A stretch of 64,000 nucleotides of DNA, taken from contig NZ_JAFFQR010000064.1 of the NCBI RefSeq assembly GCF_020736845.1, positions 503,696 to 567,695 on the forward strand, read 5' to 3'. This DNA is from Paenibacillus farraposensis. Its GTDB lineage: Bacteria > Bacillota > Bacilli > Paenibacillales > Paenibacillaceae. A program made the position numbers and the translations under genes. The notes below the pieces were generated by a model. It made no database searches. It was not told the origin of the DNA and was given only the letters and a program-made list of their open reading frames with translations. Shown in pieces: positions 17,953 through 27,877 of the stretch (within the stretch, counting starts at the first letter, position 1; each line of letters begins with the position of its first letter).

Positions 17953-18754
17953 GTCGCACCCTCCGTTTCGTCCCTGAGGCAACAAGCATAATGATCGCCA
18001 TTGCCAGGATCAGGAACACAGCAACCGTAGAGCCCATGCCCCAATCCTGTGTCACCAGAAAATGCTGCTCAATCGCCGTTCCCAGCGTAATAACACGGTT
18101 GCCTGCGATTAGACGGGTAATCATAAATAGCGACAGCGCAGGAATGAACACCGCCATACATCCGGATCGTACGCCCGAAAGCGTTAGCGGGAAAACAACC
18201 CGGCGAAATGTCGTCCACCTGGAGGCTCCCAGATCACGCGCAGCATCCAGCAGCGAAGGATTCAATCCCTCCAGCGCGTTAAAAATCGGCAAAATCATAA
18301 AGGGCACAAATATATACACCGACACAAACACAAAGCTGGAACTGGTAAACAGTAATTGCTGTCCCCCCAGCCCAATCATACCCAACACGGCATTCACCGG
18401 ACCATAGGTGCCGAAAATCCCGATAAAAGCATACGTTTTGAGCAACAGGTTAATCCATGTCGGTAAAATAATAAGCAAGAGCCACAGCTGCTTATGCTTG
18501 GTTCGTGTGAGCAAATACGCCGCTGGATAAGCCACCAGAAGCGAAAATACCGTGATTAAAAATGCAAACCAAAACGAGCTGAGCGTCATGCTCAAATATA
18601 CGGGTGTCAGAAACTGTGCATAGTTGCTGAGTGTAAAATGACCATCTACATCAAATAAAGAGTAGTAAAATACAAGTACAACTGGTGCTACTACGAACAG
18701 CACAATCCATAAATAGTAAGGCAGCAGGTACGCTGCTCTTGTATTACCGGACAT
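17942..18754 (-). CDS. potB: Spermidine/putrescine ABC transporter permease PotB
   Basis: 270-residue permease. The helices begin at [16 protein letters not shown], and the EAA-like loop reads [20 protein letters not shown]. The ATG at 18754 ([11 protein letters not shown]) is chosen because GAGGTG precedes it. It overlaps the potA end by 11 bp. Confidence 0.92.
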   Translation of the reverse strand: MSGNTRAAYLLPYYLWIVLFVVAPVVLVFYYSLFDVDGHFTLSNYAQFLTPVYLSMTLSSFWFAFLITVFSLLVAYPAAYLLTRTKHKQLWLLLIILPTWINLLLKTYAFIGIFGTYGPVNAVLGMIGLGGQQLLFTSSSFVFVSVYIFVPFMILPIFNALEGLNPSLLDAARDLGASRWTTFRRVVFPLTLSGVRSGCMAVFIPALSLFMITRLIAGNRVITLGTAIEQHFLVTQDWGMGSTVAVFLILAMAIIMLVASGTKRRVRHDK

Positions 18755-19853
18755 GCTGATCCACCTCTTCATAGGCTTCCAGACGCCGATCAAATTCTTC
18801 CTCTGTTTCCCCGAAACGCATCACATGGATCGCTTCCGGGTCAAAGTGCAGGCCGATTTCACTGCCAAGCTCCGCTTTTTTGGTGGAATGCACCAGCCAT
18901 TCCTGCCCCGAATCATCATAGCAGCTAATCTCATAGTGAACCCCGCGGAATAATTGGGTGTCCACCTTTACACGCAGCTTACCCTCAGCAACACTGGTAA
19001 TCTCCAAATCCTCCGGCCGGATCACGATTTCGATCGGTTCGTTCGGACGCAGCCCTCCGTCTACACACTCAAACTGTCGACCGTTAAATTCCACCTGATA
19101 GTCTGCAATCATACGCCCGGGGACAATATTCGACTCACCAATGAAATCGGCCACAAACCGATTGATCGGTTCATCATAAATATCGTTAGGCGTGCCGCTT
19201 TGCTCAATCTTTCCTTTGTTCATGACAAAAATTTCGTCCGACATGGCCAGGGCTTCCTCCTGATCATGCGTAACGAAAATAAAAGTAATGCCAAGGCGCT
19301 GCTGCATTTCGCGCAAAATGTACTGCATTTCTGTGCGCAGCTTCAGATCGAGTGCGGATAACGGCTCATCCAGCAGCAGAACCTCCGGCTCATTGACGAT
19401 GGCCCGTGCTATGGCTACACGCTGACGCTGTCCCCCGGACATTTCGGAAATTTCCCGTTCACCGTAGCCCTCCAGATTGACAAAGGACAATGCCTGTGTA
19501 ACCTTTTCCTGAATGTCTTTTTTGTTCATCTTTTTGATGCGCAGACCAAAAGCGACATTTTCAAATACATTCAGGTGCGGAAATAACGCATAATCCTGAA
19601 ACACGGTGTTGACCTGCCGTTCATTGGCTGGAACATGATTAATGAGCTTGTCGTTTAAATAAATAGAGCCTTCCGTCGGCTCGGCGAAGCCCGCAATCAT
19701 ACGCAAAATCGTCGTTTTCCCACAGCCAGACGGACCCAGCAATGTATAAAATTTCCCACGCTCAATTTCAAAACTGACATTCACCAGCACCGGGTGATCG
19801 TTGTCATATTGCTTGGTCACCCCTTCAAAGCGGATGATCGTTTGCTCTCCCAT
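18744..19853 (-). CDS. potA: Spermidine/putrescine ABC transporter ATPase PotA
   Basis: 369 residues. Walker [13 protein letters not shown] signature [14 protein letters not shown], Walker [13 protein letters not shown] and the switch His in FVTHDQEEA are all present, followed by the C-terminal TOBE-type regulatory domain ([10 protein letters not shown]). The ATG at 19853 ([12 protein letters not shown]) sits behind GGAGG; the longer upstream frame has no site. First gene of the operon. Confidence 0.93.
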   Translation of the reverse strand: MGEQTIIRFEGVTKQYDNDHPVLVNVSFEIERGKFYTLLGPSGCGKTTILRMIAGFAEPTEGSIYLNDKLINHVPANERQVNTVFQDYALFPHLNVFENVAFGLRIKKMNKKDIQEKVTQALSFVNLEGYGEREISEMSGGQRQRVAIARAIVNEPEVLLLDEPLSALDLKLRTEMQYILREMQQRLGITFIFVTHDQEEALAMSDEIFVMNKGKIEQSGTPNDIYDEPINRFVADFIGESNIVPGRMIADYQVEFNGRQFECVDGGLRPNEPIEIVIRPEDLEITSVAEGKLRVKVDTQLFRGVHYEISCYDDSGQEWLVHSTKKAELGSEIGLHFDPEAIHVMRFGETEEEFDRRLEAYEEVDQHVR

Positions 19854-19928
19854 AACACCCTCCTTCAAGAGATACGACTTCATGCACTTCATTCTTTTCA
19901 TTAAACCTAATTGTTCGGGCCGTATCCT

Positions 19929-21065
19929 TTACCCTTGAGACTTCCATGTAAAATAGTCTGTCAGCACACGAATAGCCACCTCGATGGCTTCCTCTGCAGG
20001 TTCCAGCTTGGCATGGTGTAAACCATAAGGCGTATCAACGCCAAGCCAGAACATCAGGCCGGGAATTCGCTCCAGGAAATACCCGAAGTCCTCGCCGGTC
20101 ATCGCTTCTTCGCACTCAATGAGCTGGACATCCTGGCGTCCACGGACCCAGCTTATAAATTCTTCAGTCACCTTGGCTTCATTGTACACTTGCAAATAAT
20201 TTGCGCCATAATGAATTTCTGCCTGGCATTCAAAACCAGCTTCCATACCGCGCACCAGCGCTTCAATCCGCGATTTAACCAGCTTCATCGTATCCGCTGA
20301 TAATGTACGAATGGTACCCTCCAAACGTGCGGTTTCCGCGATAATATTCTGCTTCGTGCCGCCGCTAACCTTACCGACGGTCACGACTGCCGCATCCAGC
20401 GGGTTCACATTCCGCGCTACAATCGTTTGCAACTGGCCCACTAGCTGACAAGCAGCGACGACCATATCATTCGCCTTGTGCGGGTATGCAGCATGCCCGC
20501 CTGTGCCCTTCAGATCGATGAAGAGCTCCGACGTATTGGCGAATAAAATACCTGGGCGAGTCGCGATCGTGCCCACAGGATATTCCGGTGCCACATGCAA
20601 TGCGACAATTTCATCCGGCATCCAGTCTGCCAGTTCTGCACTGTCCCGCATCGGCAATGCCCCGCCCGGTCCTTCCTCCGCAGGCTGAAACAACACCACC
20701 AAGTCATCCTTCATCGGATGGCTTGCAAAATAAGTAACAATCCCCAGTCCGATCGTCATATGTAAATCGTGTCCGCAAGCATGCATATAGCCGGGATGAG
20801 TGGATCGAAAATCATAACTCGTCTCTTCTTCAATCGGCAAGCCATCCATATCGCAGCGATATCCATAGCGGCGTTCAGGAGCCGTTCCATGAATCAATAC
20901 CAATACTCCCGTACGCCATATACGAATTTCCAAACGCTCCTGAGGGATCGTTTTCAAATAATTCAACAAATATTGCTGTGTTTTATATTCCTCAAAACCC
21001 GGTTCGGGAATTTGGTGTAAATCCCTTCGGATTTGAACAAAAGAACGGTAATCTACTGTACTCAT
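19929..21065 (-). CDS. dapL: N-acetyldiaminopimelate deacetylase
   Basis: M20-family metallopeptidase-like hydrolase, 378 residues, releasing diaminopimelate from its N-acetyl form in the acetylase branch of lysine synthesis. It has [15 protein letters not shown], the metal-binding [20 protein letters not shown] and the C-terminal [12 protein letters not shown]. It follows dapH at 178 bp on the same strand, the same order as ykuQ-ykuR of Bacillus. A general amidohydrolase is the alternative, but the context favours DapL. Confidence 0.88.
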   Translation of the reverse strand: MSTVDYRSFVQIRRDLHQIPEPGFEEYKTQQYLLNYLKTIPQERLEIRIWRTGVLVLIHGTAPERRYGYRCDMDGLPIEEETSYDFRSTHPGYMHACGHDLHMTIGLGIVTYFASHPMKDDLVVLFQPAEEGPGGALPMRDSAELADWMPDEIVALHVAPEYPVGTIATRPGILFANTSELFIDLKGTGGHAAYPHKANDMVVAACQLVGQLQTIVARNVNPLDAAVVTVGKVSGGTKQNIIAETARLEGTIRTLSADTMKLVKSRIEALVRGMEAGFECQAEIHYGANYLQVYNEAKVTEEFISWVRGRQDVQLIECEEAMTGEDFGYFLERIPGLMFWLGVDTPYGLHHAKLEPAEEAIEVAIRVLTDYFTWKSQG

Positions 21066-21122
21066 TTTGCTGCTCCGCCTCCTTTTTCAGCTCATCAGCC
21101 CTTATCCGGCAAAAGAACAAAA

Positions 21123-21157
21123 GGACAAAAGCCCGGCGCAGCCGCCGAGCCTTGTCC
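21123..21157 (-). terminator. Hairpin between dapH and dapL
   Basis: GGACAA (21123-21128) pairs with TTGTCC (21152-21157), with a GC-rich inner stem (CGGCG/CGCCG). On the minus strand a T-rich stretch follows. It may partly terminate dapH transcripts before dapL. Confidence 0.5.
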
Positions 21158-21243
21158 GTTGTGCTTCGTCCCTATGTTGTACTGTCAGCGCATCATACCT
21201 CTGACAAGGAATCGTTCACCCATGGTACATAAAATCTTTTATC

Positions 21244-21957
21244 TTATAGAACGCGTAGCTCTTTCAAAATTTCCGTTTTGGATTTGGTCTTGTCGTCGAC
21301 CTGTTTGATTACGCGTGCTGGTGTACCAGCAACCACGGAGTATGGAGGCACATCTTCCGTTACGACAGCTCCGGCTGCAACAACTGCGCCTTTACCGATT
21401 CGTACGCCTTCCAATACGACCGAGTTTGCACCAATCAATACTTCGTCTTCTACGACAACAGGCTGTGCGGAAGGTGGCTCAATGACACCCGCAAGGACAA
21501 CGCCTGCACCGATGTGGCACATATTGCCCACTTTAACACGGCCGCCAAGTACAGCATTCATATCGATCATAGTGCCTTCACCAATCGTAACGCCAATGTT
21601 AATCACTGCGCCCATCATAATGACTGCGTTATTGCCGATGCCAACCATATCGCGAATATATGCGCCTGGCTCAATACGTGCATTGATGCCTTTCAGATCA
21701 AGCATAGGAACAGCAGAGTTGCGGCGGTCATTTTCCACCACATAGTCTTCTTCTTTAGCGTTTGCACTATCCAGTACAGGCTTGATGTCAGCCCAGTCGC
21801 CAAATACAACCCCGCTGTCCCCGGAAATAAAAGCTTGAACATTCTCACCAAATGATGCGGAAGCCAAAGCCCCTTTTACATATACTTTAACAGGCGTCTT
21901 TTTCTTGCTGTTTTTAATCACGTTGATGACTTCTTGTGTATTCATTTCGATGGACAT
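21244..21957 (-). CDS. dapH: Tetrahydrodipicolinate N-acetyltransferase
   Basis: Left-handed beta-helix acetyltransferase, 237 residues. It has an N-terminal DapH domain ([20 protein letters not shown]) and then hexapeptide repeats such as [20 protein letters not shown] and [19 protein letters not shown]. It commits tetrahydrodipicolinate to the acetylase branch, upstream of PatA and DapL. AAGGAG lies about 14 nt before the first ATG; a second in-frame Met five codons on is possible. It precedes dapL. Confidence 0.93.
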   Translation of the reverse strand: MSIEMNTQEVINVIKNSKKKTPVKVYVKGALASASFGENVQAFISGDSGVVFGDWADIKPVLDSANAKEEDYVVENDRRNSAVPMLDLKGINARIEPGAYIRDMVGIGNNAVIMMGAVINIGVTIGEGTMIDMNAVLGGRVKVGNMCHIGAGVVLAGVIEPPSAQPVVVEDEVLIGANSVVLEGVRIGKGAVVAAGAVVTEDVPPYSVVAGTPARVIKQVDDKTKSKTEILKELRVL

Positions 21958-22170
21958 AATAAATCGAACAACTCCTTCATCGCCTCATACGACTACGCAA
22001 GCCGGAATGATCTTATTCTCTCATCCTTTATAGCACAAAAGAGCTGTATCTCGCAATTACTGATTAGATCTTCAGCGCGCTAGCCTAGTACCTATATTAA
22101 CAAGTTTCGGCAGTTTGAATGCCTTAAATTCATAATTTTAAACCAGCGACCGCCTGACATTAAAGAAGGA

Positions 22171-23076
22171 TTATTTATTAGCTTGCAAGCTCTCCAACGA
22201 TGTATAAATGTAGGATTCGAATCCCTCGGCAGACTCCCCACGCGGAATGATCACTTTCACAATGAAACCACCCGTTTTATTTTCCACGACAATATATTGT
22301 CGTGTAACCTTCGAGCCACTCGCTTGCAGGAACAGGCGGCTGCTTGTTAGCGCTTGAGGAACATCTGCTTTGTCCAGCTTTTTCACCTTGCCGATGGAGG
22401 CCAACTCCTGTTCGCCTTTCTTCTGGAGCTCATCCAGATTAAAATCGGAGGGCAGCTTCGTCATTTCAGCGTAATAGTTATCATCTACCGCCAAGGCGAC
22501 ACGGTTTTGATCGGGAAACAGGGACATCGGATCAAACACATACAGCGAATATCCCTCTCCCTGTGCCAATGTAGCTGTCTGCGTTTCCTTTTTGCCTTTA
22601 AGGGTAAGCTCAAAAGTTTGCGTTTTCGAGCGTTCCCCACCTACTTGTTGACCAGAGCTACCGTTTTGATTGCCATCTGTTGCAGCTTCTGTTTTTTGTA
22701 TTTTTGTTAAAATGAGCTGCTGCGCGGTCGCGTCGTCCTCAACAGCTTGTTCACTATATTCAAACGTCACTGCATCGCCTTCCTTCAGTCCGGCCACTAC
22801 CGTGTCCAGTCCGTCAGCCAATTGGAAGGATTGGGATTCGCCATTGATTTCGATTTCAACCGTATGCGGATCAGCAGCTCCATTGTATACACCTGTGCCT
22901 TGTTTGACCTCTGGCTTAGCGACTGGCTCCGGTTTTACTTGTGGCTGTTGCGTTTGTGGTTGGTCTGTCCCTTGAGGAGCGGTGTTATTAGTTTGCGGTT
23001 TCGTTCCACAGGCTGACAGGGCCAGCACTGCCACTACAGTCAATAGTATGAATGAAAATGTGTTGCGTTTTTTCAT
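22171..23076 (-). CDS. Lipoprotein of unknown function
   Basis: 301 residues. The signal peptide ends in the lipobox LSACG, then comes a Pro/Gln/Thr linker (residues about 30-60), a small beta domain (VEIEINGESQSFQLADGL, EGDAVTFEYSEQAV), a second linker, and a C-terminal domain of about 120 residues with YSLYVFDPMSLFPDQNRV and VVENKTGGFIVKVIIPRGE. The ATG at 23076 follows GGAGGTGGA. It is predicted to be attached to the outer face of the membrane. I do not recognise the domains. Monocistronic. Confidence 0.8.
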   Translation of the reverse strand: MKKRNTFSFILLTVVAVLALSACGTKPQTNNTAPQGTDQPQTQQPQVKPEPVAKPEVKQGTGVYNGAADPHTVEIEINGESQSFQLADGLDTVVAGLKEGDAVTFEYSEQAVEDDATAQQLILTKIQKTEAATDGNQNGSSGQQVGGERSKTQTFELTLKGKKETQTATLAQGEGYSLYVFDPMSLFPDQNRVALAVDDNYYAEMTKLPSDFNLDELQKKGEQELASIGKVKKLDKADVPQALTSSRLFLQASGSKVTRQYIVVENKTGGFIVKVIIPRGESAEGFESYIYTSLESLQANK

Positions 23077-23349
23077 AATGTCCACCTCCACTATAATAGA
23101 CGAGTTTGTTCGGCAAAAGTTCTACGCACCAGACACTTAAAATCCTGCCTTTTAAAGCCCTTCTTCTGCTCCTTTTTTATATTCTCATGATTTTACAAAA
23201 TCCTCATACCGCGTGGATGTCAGGTACGGTATAATGGGCTGTATCAAACCTAAAGCAAAAGAAGGAAACAAATACGCCTGAATTCCCTCCATTCGGATGG
23301 AGCTGCCACATGAATCACAAACCGTCGTTTTCCTTTGAATTACTGAACA

Positions 23350-24114
23350 TCGTAGCATTAGCCTCACCCGCAAGCAGTGGATGCTGATCCTCTGGTCCGG
23401 TATCGAATTAGGGCTGCACTTTTTGCTCTGGATGGGCTCACTGCGGCTGACCACGGTTGCAAGCTCTACTGTTATTATGACATTGGAGCCGATCCTTGTC
23501 ATGCTCGGTTCTTTTTTGTTTTTCCGGATGAGCACAAATCGAGTCATGCTCATAGGAATGGGGCTGGCTTTCGTCGGCTCACTGGCCATCGGGGCCGGAG
23601 ATTTTCATGTCTCGGGACAAGCCCTGCTCGGAGATGCACTTTCCTTTCTGGGAATGGTAGCAGTGTCCATCCATATGCTGACAGGCAAGCACCTGCGCGA
23701 GCACTTGAGCGCTTTTGTGTATAAATTTTGGGTATTCGCCATCGCCGCCACATCACTCGCGCTGTATAATGTGGTCAATGCCATTCCTTTTACCGGGTAT
23801 GCACCTCGGGAATGGGGGCTGTTCCTGCTGCTTGCGATTGTACCTAAGCTATTCGGGCATTACCTGTTTAACTGGCTGCTCAAATACATTAACGCCACCG
23901 CGGTGTCGATGACGGTACTTGGTAAGCCGTGATTTCCTCCCTGCTAGCTTGGGTATTGCTGGGAGAAAGGCTATCTGTTTTACAGTTTGGCGCAGGCTTC
24001 TTCATCCTGCTCGGGGTATGGATTTTTATCCGCTACGGAGCGGATTTTAAAAAGCCGATCGTTCACCAAAGTAAATTACCCGACACAGAGCAGCCCCTGA
24101 AGGCTAGTTCTTAA
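23350..24114 (+). pseudogene. EamA/DMT-family transporter, truncated and frameshifted
   Basis: Coding-like sequence starts without a start codon near 23350 (RSISLTRKQWMLILWSGIEL), so about the first 60-70 residues of the ten-helix transporter are missing. It continues through the typical STVIMTLEPILVML to INATAVSMTVLG at 23925, where one missing base produces a stop. The next frame resumes with VISSLLAWVLLGERLS to the end at 24114. These are the two EamA halves with two lesions. The substrate would be a metabolite exported by drug/metabolite transporters; not functional as written. Confidence 0.75.
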
Positions 24115-24213
24115 TTTATGCGCCCATTTTCATAATTCATACTCAGTTTATAAATGTAAGGATTTTGCGAAAATCGCCATATCATTATTGAAAAAAGAAA
24201 GGCGGAATCCGCT

Positions 24214-25086
24214 ATGAAATCCATCGTATCCAAACGCTGGCTGCTGGCCCGATTGTATGAGCCGGACATTATCATTGCCGATTGCCGTTCCCAGCTTGGG
24301 CAAGCAGGAGCGGGACGGGCTCAATTTAATGAAGACCATATTCCAGGGGCTATTCATTTCGATCTGGAAGAAGACCTCACAGCCCCTTTGGGTGAGCATG
24401 GCGGTCGCCATCCATTACCGGATGCAGATACATTTGCCGCGCGTCTGAGTCGTGCCGGAATCAACGCCGCTTCACGCATCATCGCTTATGATGATCATGG
24501 TGGTATGATGGCCTCCCGCTTCTGGTGGCTACTGCGCTATCTCGGGCACGAGCAGGTATATGTGCTGGAAGAAGGCTACAGCGCCTGGAAGGAAGCGAAG
24601 TTCCCCGTTACGGCAGACCAGCCGATTCGCATTCCTTCAACCTTTGTAGCGAATATTCAATCCCAGCTTGCAACGGATATACAGGAGGTTCGTGAGATTT
24701 CGTCGCAGCTTTCGCAAACCAGGCTCAATGGTAAAGGTTCCGAAGGTCCTCTGCTGCTTATCGACTCCAGAGAGCCGCGCCGTTATGCGGGACTGGAAGA
24801 ACCAATTGATACTAAAGCGGGTCACATTCCCGGCGCAGTAAATTACTTTTGGAAAGACGTATTGGACGGAAAAGGTACCTTTAAAAATGCAGGACAATTG
24901 CAAGAGCACTTTGCCGACCTTGACCTAAATGCAGAAATTATCGTGTACTGCGGTTCCGGCGTATCCGCCTGTCCCAATGTACTGGCCCTGAATGAAGCTG
25001 GGTTTAGTAAGGTGCGTTTATATCCGGGAAGCTGGAGCGACTGGATCAGTTATGAGGAAAATCCGGTGGCGACCGGGGAAGAATAA
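24214..25086 (+). CDS. Sulfurtransferase with two rhodanese domains
   Basis: 290 residues of the thiosulfate/3-mercaptopyruvate sulfurtransferase type. The first domain (DCRSQLGQAGAGRAQFNEDHIPGA) is the non-catalytic copy. The second (LIDSREPRRYAGLEEPID) ends in the active-site loop YCGSGVSAC, whose first Cys carries the persulfide. CGSGV rather than CRKG suggests mercaptopyruvate-type specificity. AAAGGCGG precedes the ATG. It is monocistronic with its own terminator. Confidence 0.88.
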   Translation: MKSIVSKRWLLARLYEPDIIIADCRSQLGQAGAGRAQFNEDHIPGAIHFDLEEDLTAPLGEHGGRHPLPDADTFAARLSRAGINAASRIIAYDDHGGMMASRFWWLLRYLGHEQVYVLEEGYSAWKEAKFPVTADQPIRIPSTFVANIQSQLATDIQEVREISSQLSQTRLNGKGSEGPLLLIDSREPRRYAGLEEPIDTKAGHIPGAVNYFWKDVLDGKGTFKNAGQLQEHFADLDLNAEIIVYCGSGVSACPNVLALNEAGFSKVRLYPGSWSDWISYEENPVATGEE

Positions 25087-25119
25087 AAAATTTTCAACGG
25101 ATATACAGGTTCTAAAGAT

Positions 25120-25167
25120 AAATACACTGTCCTAAGTGATTTACGGATTGCGGCAGTGTATTTTCTT
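25120..25167 (+). terminator. Terminator after the rhodanese gene
   Basis: AAATACACTG (25120-25129) pairs with CAGTGTATTT (25154-25163), followed by TCTTTG; 34 bp after the stop. Confidence 0.65.
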
Positions 25168-25347
25168 TGTTCAAAAATTAACAAAAAATCAACTTGAACT
25201 GAGTGAAAATAGTTTCTTGAGAGTAGAGGGAATATGGAAATGAATGAAGCGCGAATGGATACACCTCGGAGAAGCTAAAGCGATCAAAACATTTCTCTTA
25301 GCAATAGGACTTCAAAAAAAATGACAATTGGTCTGCTGCAAAATATA

Positions 25348-25713
25348 CTATACGTTCACCTCATCCCATCTATAAATGACATAGCCCAATTGACATATAA
25401 CTAGTAATATATAAATTACATTTATACAAAGATATATTTTAATTTTTTTCTTGTGTTTATCTAAATTTACTTCTTCGTTCGCTTCTCTTTTCTTAATTTT
25501 CCCGCTCCAACTCATTATTCTCGAGAATTCTGCCACACCCAATACTCCCCATAGCAATGGAAAGACTAACAATACGGCGTTTGCTAGAGATAATAATATG
25601 CCCACCCCTACATCCGTCGTTCTTATTGATTTAAAACAAATGTGCGCCACTAGTGTCAGACTAAATAATCCCAAGCCTATAATACTTAGTATCGGTTTAT
25701 CCTTCATCCTCAT
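25348..25713 (-). CDS. Small integral membrane protein, probable last cassette gene
   Basis: 121 residues with three hydrophobic helices (ILSIIGLGLFSLTLVAHI, VGILLSLANAVLLVFPLLWG, YLCINVIYILLVICQLGYV) and a charged KKREANEEVNLDKHKKK loop. The ATG at 25713 has GAAGGGA about 9 nt upstream. Its start lies only 27 bp from the edge of the cassette site at 25740-25824, as for other genes of the array. Past its stop a degenerate stretch (AACGTATAGTATATTTTGCAG) may be half of another site. Function unknown. Confidence 0.65.
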   Translation of the reverse strand: MRMKDKPILSIIGLGLFSLTLVAHICFKSIRTTDVGVGILLSLANAVLLVFPLLWGVLGVAEFSRIMSWSGKIKKREANEEVNLDKHKKKIKIYLCINVIYILLVICQLGYVIYRWDEVNV

Positions 25714-25739
25714 TTTTTTATTCCCTTCGGTCAATTTAA

Positions 25740-25824
25740 GCTAACGTTTGCGAATATACGAAGTTGGCGAAGCCAATTTGGGGAAGCGAAGCGCAACGAG
25801 CTTTCCGTATAGTCGCTGTTGTAC
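25740..25824 (-). repeat. Cassette-site-like palindrome S1 (short, 85 bp)
   Basis: Read on the minus strand it starts GTACAAC, has the arm CGACTATACG, a central part with smaller palindromes, the matching arm CGTATATTCG (9 of 10 pairing) and ends CAAACGTTAGC. The outer AAC/GTT cores and inner arms are arranged as in the longer sites, but the inner sequence is unrelated. It forms the left edge of the array. Confidence 0.5.
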
Positions 25825-26059
25825 GCCCCGGGGCAATGCCGAGAGTGCAACGTGGCTCGGAACGAAGCGGAGAGAGTTCAAGAAATATTTTCGTTCATAT
25901 ATCCAATAATAGACTTTCACAATTACTTATAAATTTTATTTTTCCGCTTTGAGAAATAAAAGAGGGGTTAGGGGTAAACTCCATTTTCTGAAAATTACCT
26001 TTTCATACGAAAGCGCAGGCTTGTGAGCTCTTTATCTCCAGTCTTATTTCTCATCGAAT

Positions 26060-26659
26060 TTACCGATCATTTAATCCCTTTCCATTGAGAATGTCCTGCA
26101 TACATTTTTCAACCCTCGACTCCCGAGTTTTGGATTGTTTGGGTGCAGAAAAATACATAATGTATGCTCTTTGCCGTCCTGGCGTCAATGCATCAAAAGC
26201 CGTTTTCAAGGCAGGGTTTTCATCTAATTTAGCTTGAAATTCTTCAGGGATGATGAGTTCTGTACTCTTTTTAAAATCCACTTTCAAACCGGCTTTTTCC
26301 ACTTCAATGGCTTCAACAATATAGGCTTTCAAGATGGTTTCCATCTCAACTATCTCTCGAATATTGGTGAACCGAATCTGGCGCCCCGCCTGCGTATCCT
26401 CCCCAGGTTTGACTAGAATCCTATTGGGATCATTTAACAAGGCACCTTTGAAAAACATAAGCGCACAGTATTCTTTAAATCCTTGTATTATAACTATGTT
26501 ACTTTTCTGAAACGTGTAACAAGGTTTACCCCACTTCAATTCTTCGGTCAGATAGCAGTCAAGAATGATCATTCTCAACTTCTCCATTTCTCCCTGCCAC
26601 TTTTTGGATTTACTTAAATATATGTCAACCTTAGGATTCATTTTATCTCTATTTGTCAT
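26060..26659 (-). CDS. YdeI/OmpD-associated family protein (DUF1801 region)
   Basis: 199 residues. The N-terminal half (MIILDCYLTEELKWGKPCYTF, CALMFFKGALLNDPNRIL) is the DUF1801/YdhG fold. The C-terminal part (IPEEFQAKLDENPALKTAFDAL, LTPGRQRAYIMYFSAPKQSKTRESRVEKC written in pieces: GRQRAYIMYFS, KTRESRVEKCM) is typical of YdeI proteins. The ATG follows GGAGGAAACTAAC. Members occur widely in soil bacteria; a role in peptide or bacteriocin resistance has been proposed for some, with no firm chemistry. It occupies one array unit between S1 and S2, with its start 84 bp from S2. Confidence 0.85.
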   Translation of the reverse strand: MTNRDKMNPKVDIYLSKSKKWQGEMEKLRMIILDCYLTEELKWGKPCYTFQKSNIVIIQGFKEYCALMFFKGALLNDPNRILVKPGEDTQAGRQIRFTNIREIVEMETILKAYIVEAIEVEKAGLKVDFKKSTELIIPEEFQAKLDENPALKTAFDALTPGRQRAYIMYFSAPKQSKTRESRVEKCMQDILNGKGLNDR

Positions 26660-26742
26660 GTTAGTTTCCTCCCGTTGTTTTAATCTATCTCCCTTTGAAT
26701 GTCTATCTTCATTTTACCTTAAGAAAAATATTTTTTGAATTC

Positions 26743-26907
26743 GTATAACGTTTCTGTATTCACGAACCTGAGAGGGTTAAACCACACGAGCGGCGGGTGG
26801 CTCTGCCCCTTAGTCTCGCAAGTTGTTTGCCTGATTTCGCTTCTCGAAATGCCCCGGGCAGACCAAGGACAGTCAGGACAGCAGTGAGAATACTTACTTT
26901 GTTATCT
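26743..26907 (-). repeat. Cassette-site-like palindrome S2
   Basis: On the minus strand it starts GCAGATAAC and ends CGTGAATACAGAAACGTTATAC. It has a long variable centre with GC-rich hairpins and the shared GGTCTGCC block. The stop codon of the decayed SnoaL-like gene (in its original frame) falls inside the left core. Confidence 0.75.
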
Positions 26908-27227
26908 GCTGTCAAGTCCGTCCTTGTATTCCCTTGCACTTTCTTTGTTTTTTCGCTTCTGTAGGGAAAAAACTTATTTTGTTTCATTTTTATACTAGCC
27001 CCATCCCATCCATATTCTTGAGCATCATATAAACACTTGAATCTCCATTCAACAAACGCTGCTTTACTTGCTTCATCAAATCCTATTTCTTTGATTTCCC
27101 AGTAATCAACCTTATTATCACTGTTATTCCATTGAGTGAACCAGTTTACTAGTTCATTTTTTCCTTCCATGACCGCACCGGTACATTCCCTTATAATAGC
27201 TGCATTATGTACAACCTTACTAAACAT
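26902..27227 (-). pseudogene. SnoaL/NTF2-like small protein, frameshifted
   Basis: An open frame begins MFSKVVHNAAIIRE and runs through ELVNWFTQWNNSDNKVDYWE, FVEWRFKCLYDAQEYGWDGASI, the beta-sheet pattern of SnoaL-like proteins. After GASI the frame reads unrelated sequence into site S2. One base shift away, VFSLQKRK and EYKDGLDSR follow and end at a TAA inside the S2 core (26902-26904), which is where a cassette gene would normally end. The shifted frame also has an early TAG-type interruption (NETK stop). The gene is therefore probably inactive. Confidence 0.55.
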
Positions 27228-27310
27228 TTCAATGTCTTTCTTAATCCATTATTCGAAGTATTCTCAAAGAACTCCCTCCCCTGAATAGGTTACATTCATT
27301 GCCTTGATTG

Positions 27311-27458
27311 TAGATAGCGTTTCTATATCTATGACAGAACCCGACCTTAGATAGCTCTTATCTTAGGTCGAGTTCTGTGTTGTCTGAATATGCTTTTGTG
27401 CGTGACACCTGATAACCAAGGGGCCAATGCCCTACAGCATAGATGCATTGCTATATGA
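27311..27458 (-). repeat. Cassette-site-like palindrome S3 (degenerate cores)
   Basis: Recognisable edges (GATAGCGTTTCTATATC at the left, ATTGCTATATGAT at the right) show AAC changed to AGC and GTT changed to GCT, so the ends still pair. The centre is a CCTTAGATAG/CTTATCTTAGG hairpin shared with S6 and S9. Confidence 0.6.
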
Positions 27459-27505
27459 TTTCGACGGCATCTTCGATTTTACTAACTATATTCTTTCTCC
27501 AAAAG

Positions 27506-27877
27506 TCATACACGTAATTCTAATGTTTTCAAGTCGATAATAAAATTTTGTTGTTTCAGAATATCCAATCCGAGTAGACCTTTATGATCTTTAGGCAGAA
27601 TGCCTACATCTATTTCTATATTTTCAAAGCTGCTTGTACCTATTTCAATCCTGTCCATAATCTTTGTGTAGAATGGAATGCTTCCGCCGATCCCATATGC
27701 TTCATATATTGAATCCCCTGTTTCGTAAGTCACACCGATATTCTCTAAAATATCAGGACTAATTATAGTATGGGAAGATCCTGTATCTATAATTACATCA
27801 TCTATTCTCAAATCTCTCCCTCTGAATGTTACAGTAAGTGACGTCGTAATTAATTGTCCGTCATAGTTAATTTTCAT
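27506..27877 (-). CDS. Retropepsin-like aspartic protease family protein
   Basis: 123 residues. IIDTGSSHTIIS carries the clan AA catalytic Asp-Thr-Gly-Ser, and GLLGLDILKQQNFIIDL is the second hallmark (hydrophobic-hydrophobic-Gly). The size fits one retropepsin protomer that would act as a homodimer. The ATG at 27877 overlaps the end of the preceding 85-residue gene by 11 bp, so the two are translated together and share one array unit. The substrate is unknown; the partner is an obvious candidate. Confidence 0.8.
   Translation of the reverse strand: MKINYDGQLITTSLTVTFRGRDLRIDDVIIDTGSSHTIISPDILENIGVTYETGDSIYEAYGIGGSIPFYTKIMDRIEIGTSSFENIEIDVGILPKDHKGLLGLDILKQQNFIIDLKTLELRV

Noticed and set aside
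23185..23589. 134-codon minus-strand frame over the EamA region
   Set aside because: It is antisense to sequence that clearly encodes EamA helices in plus frames.
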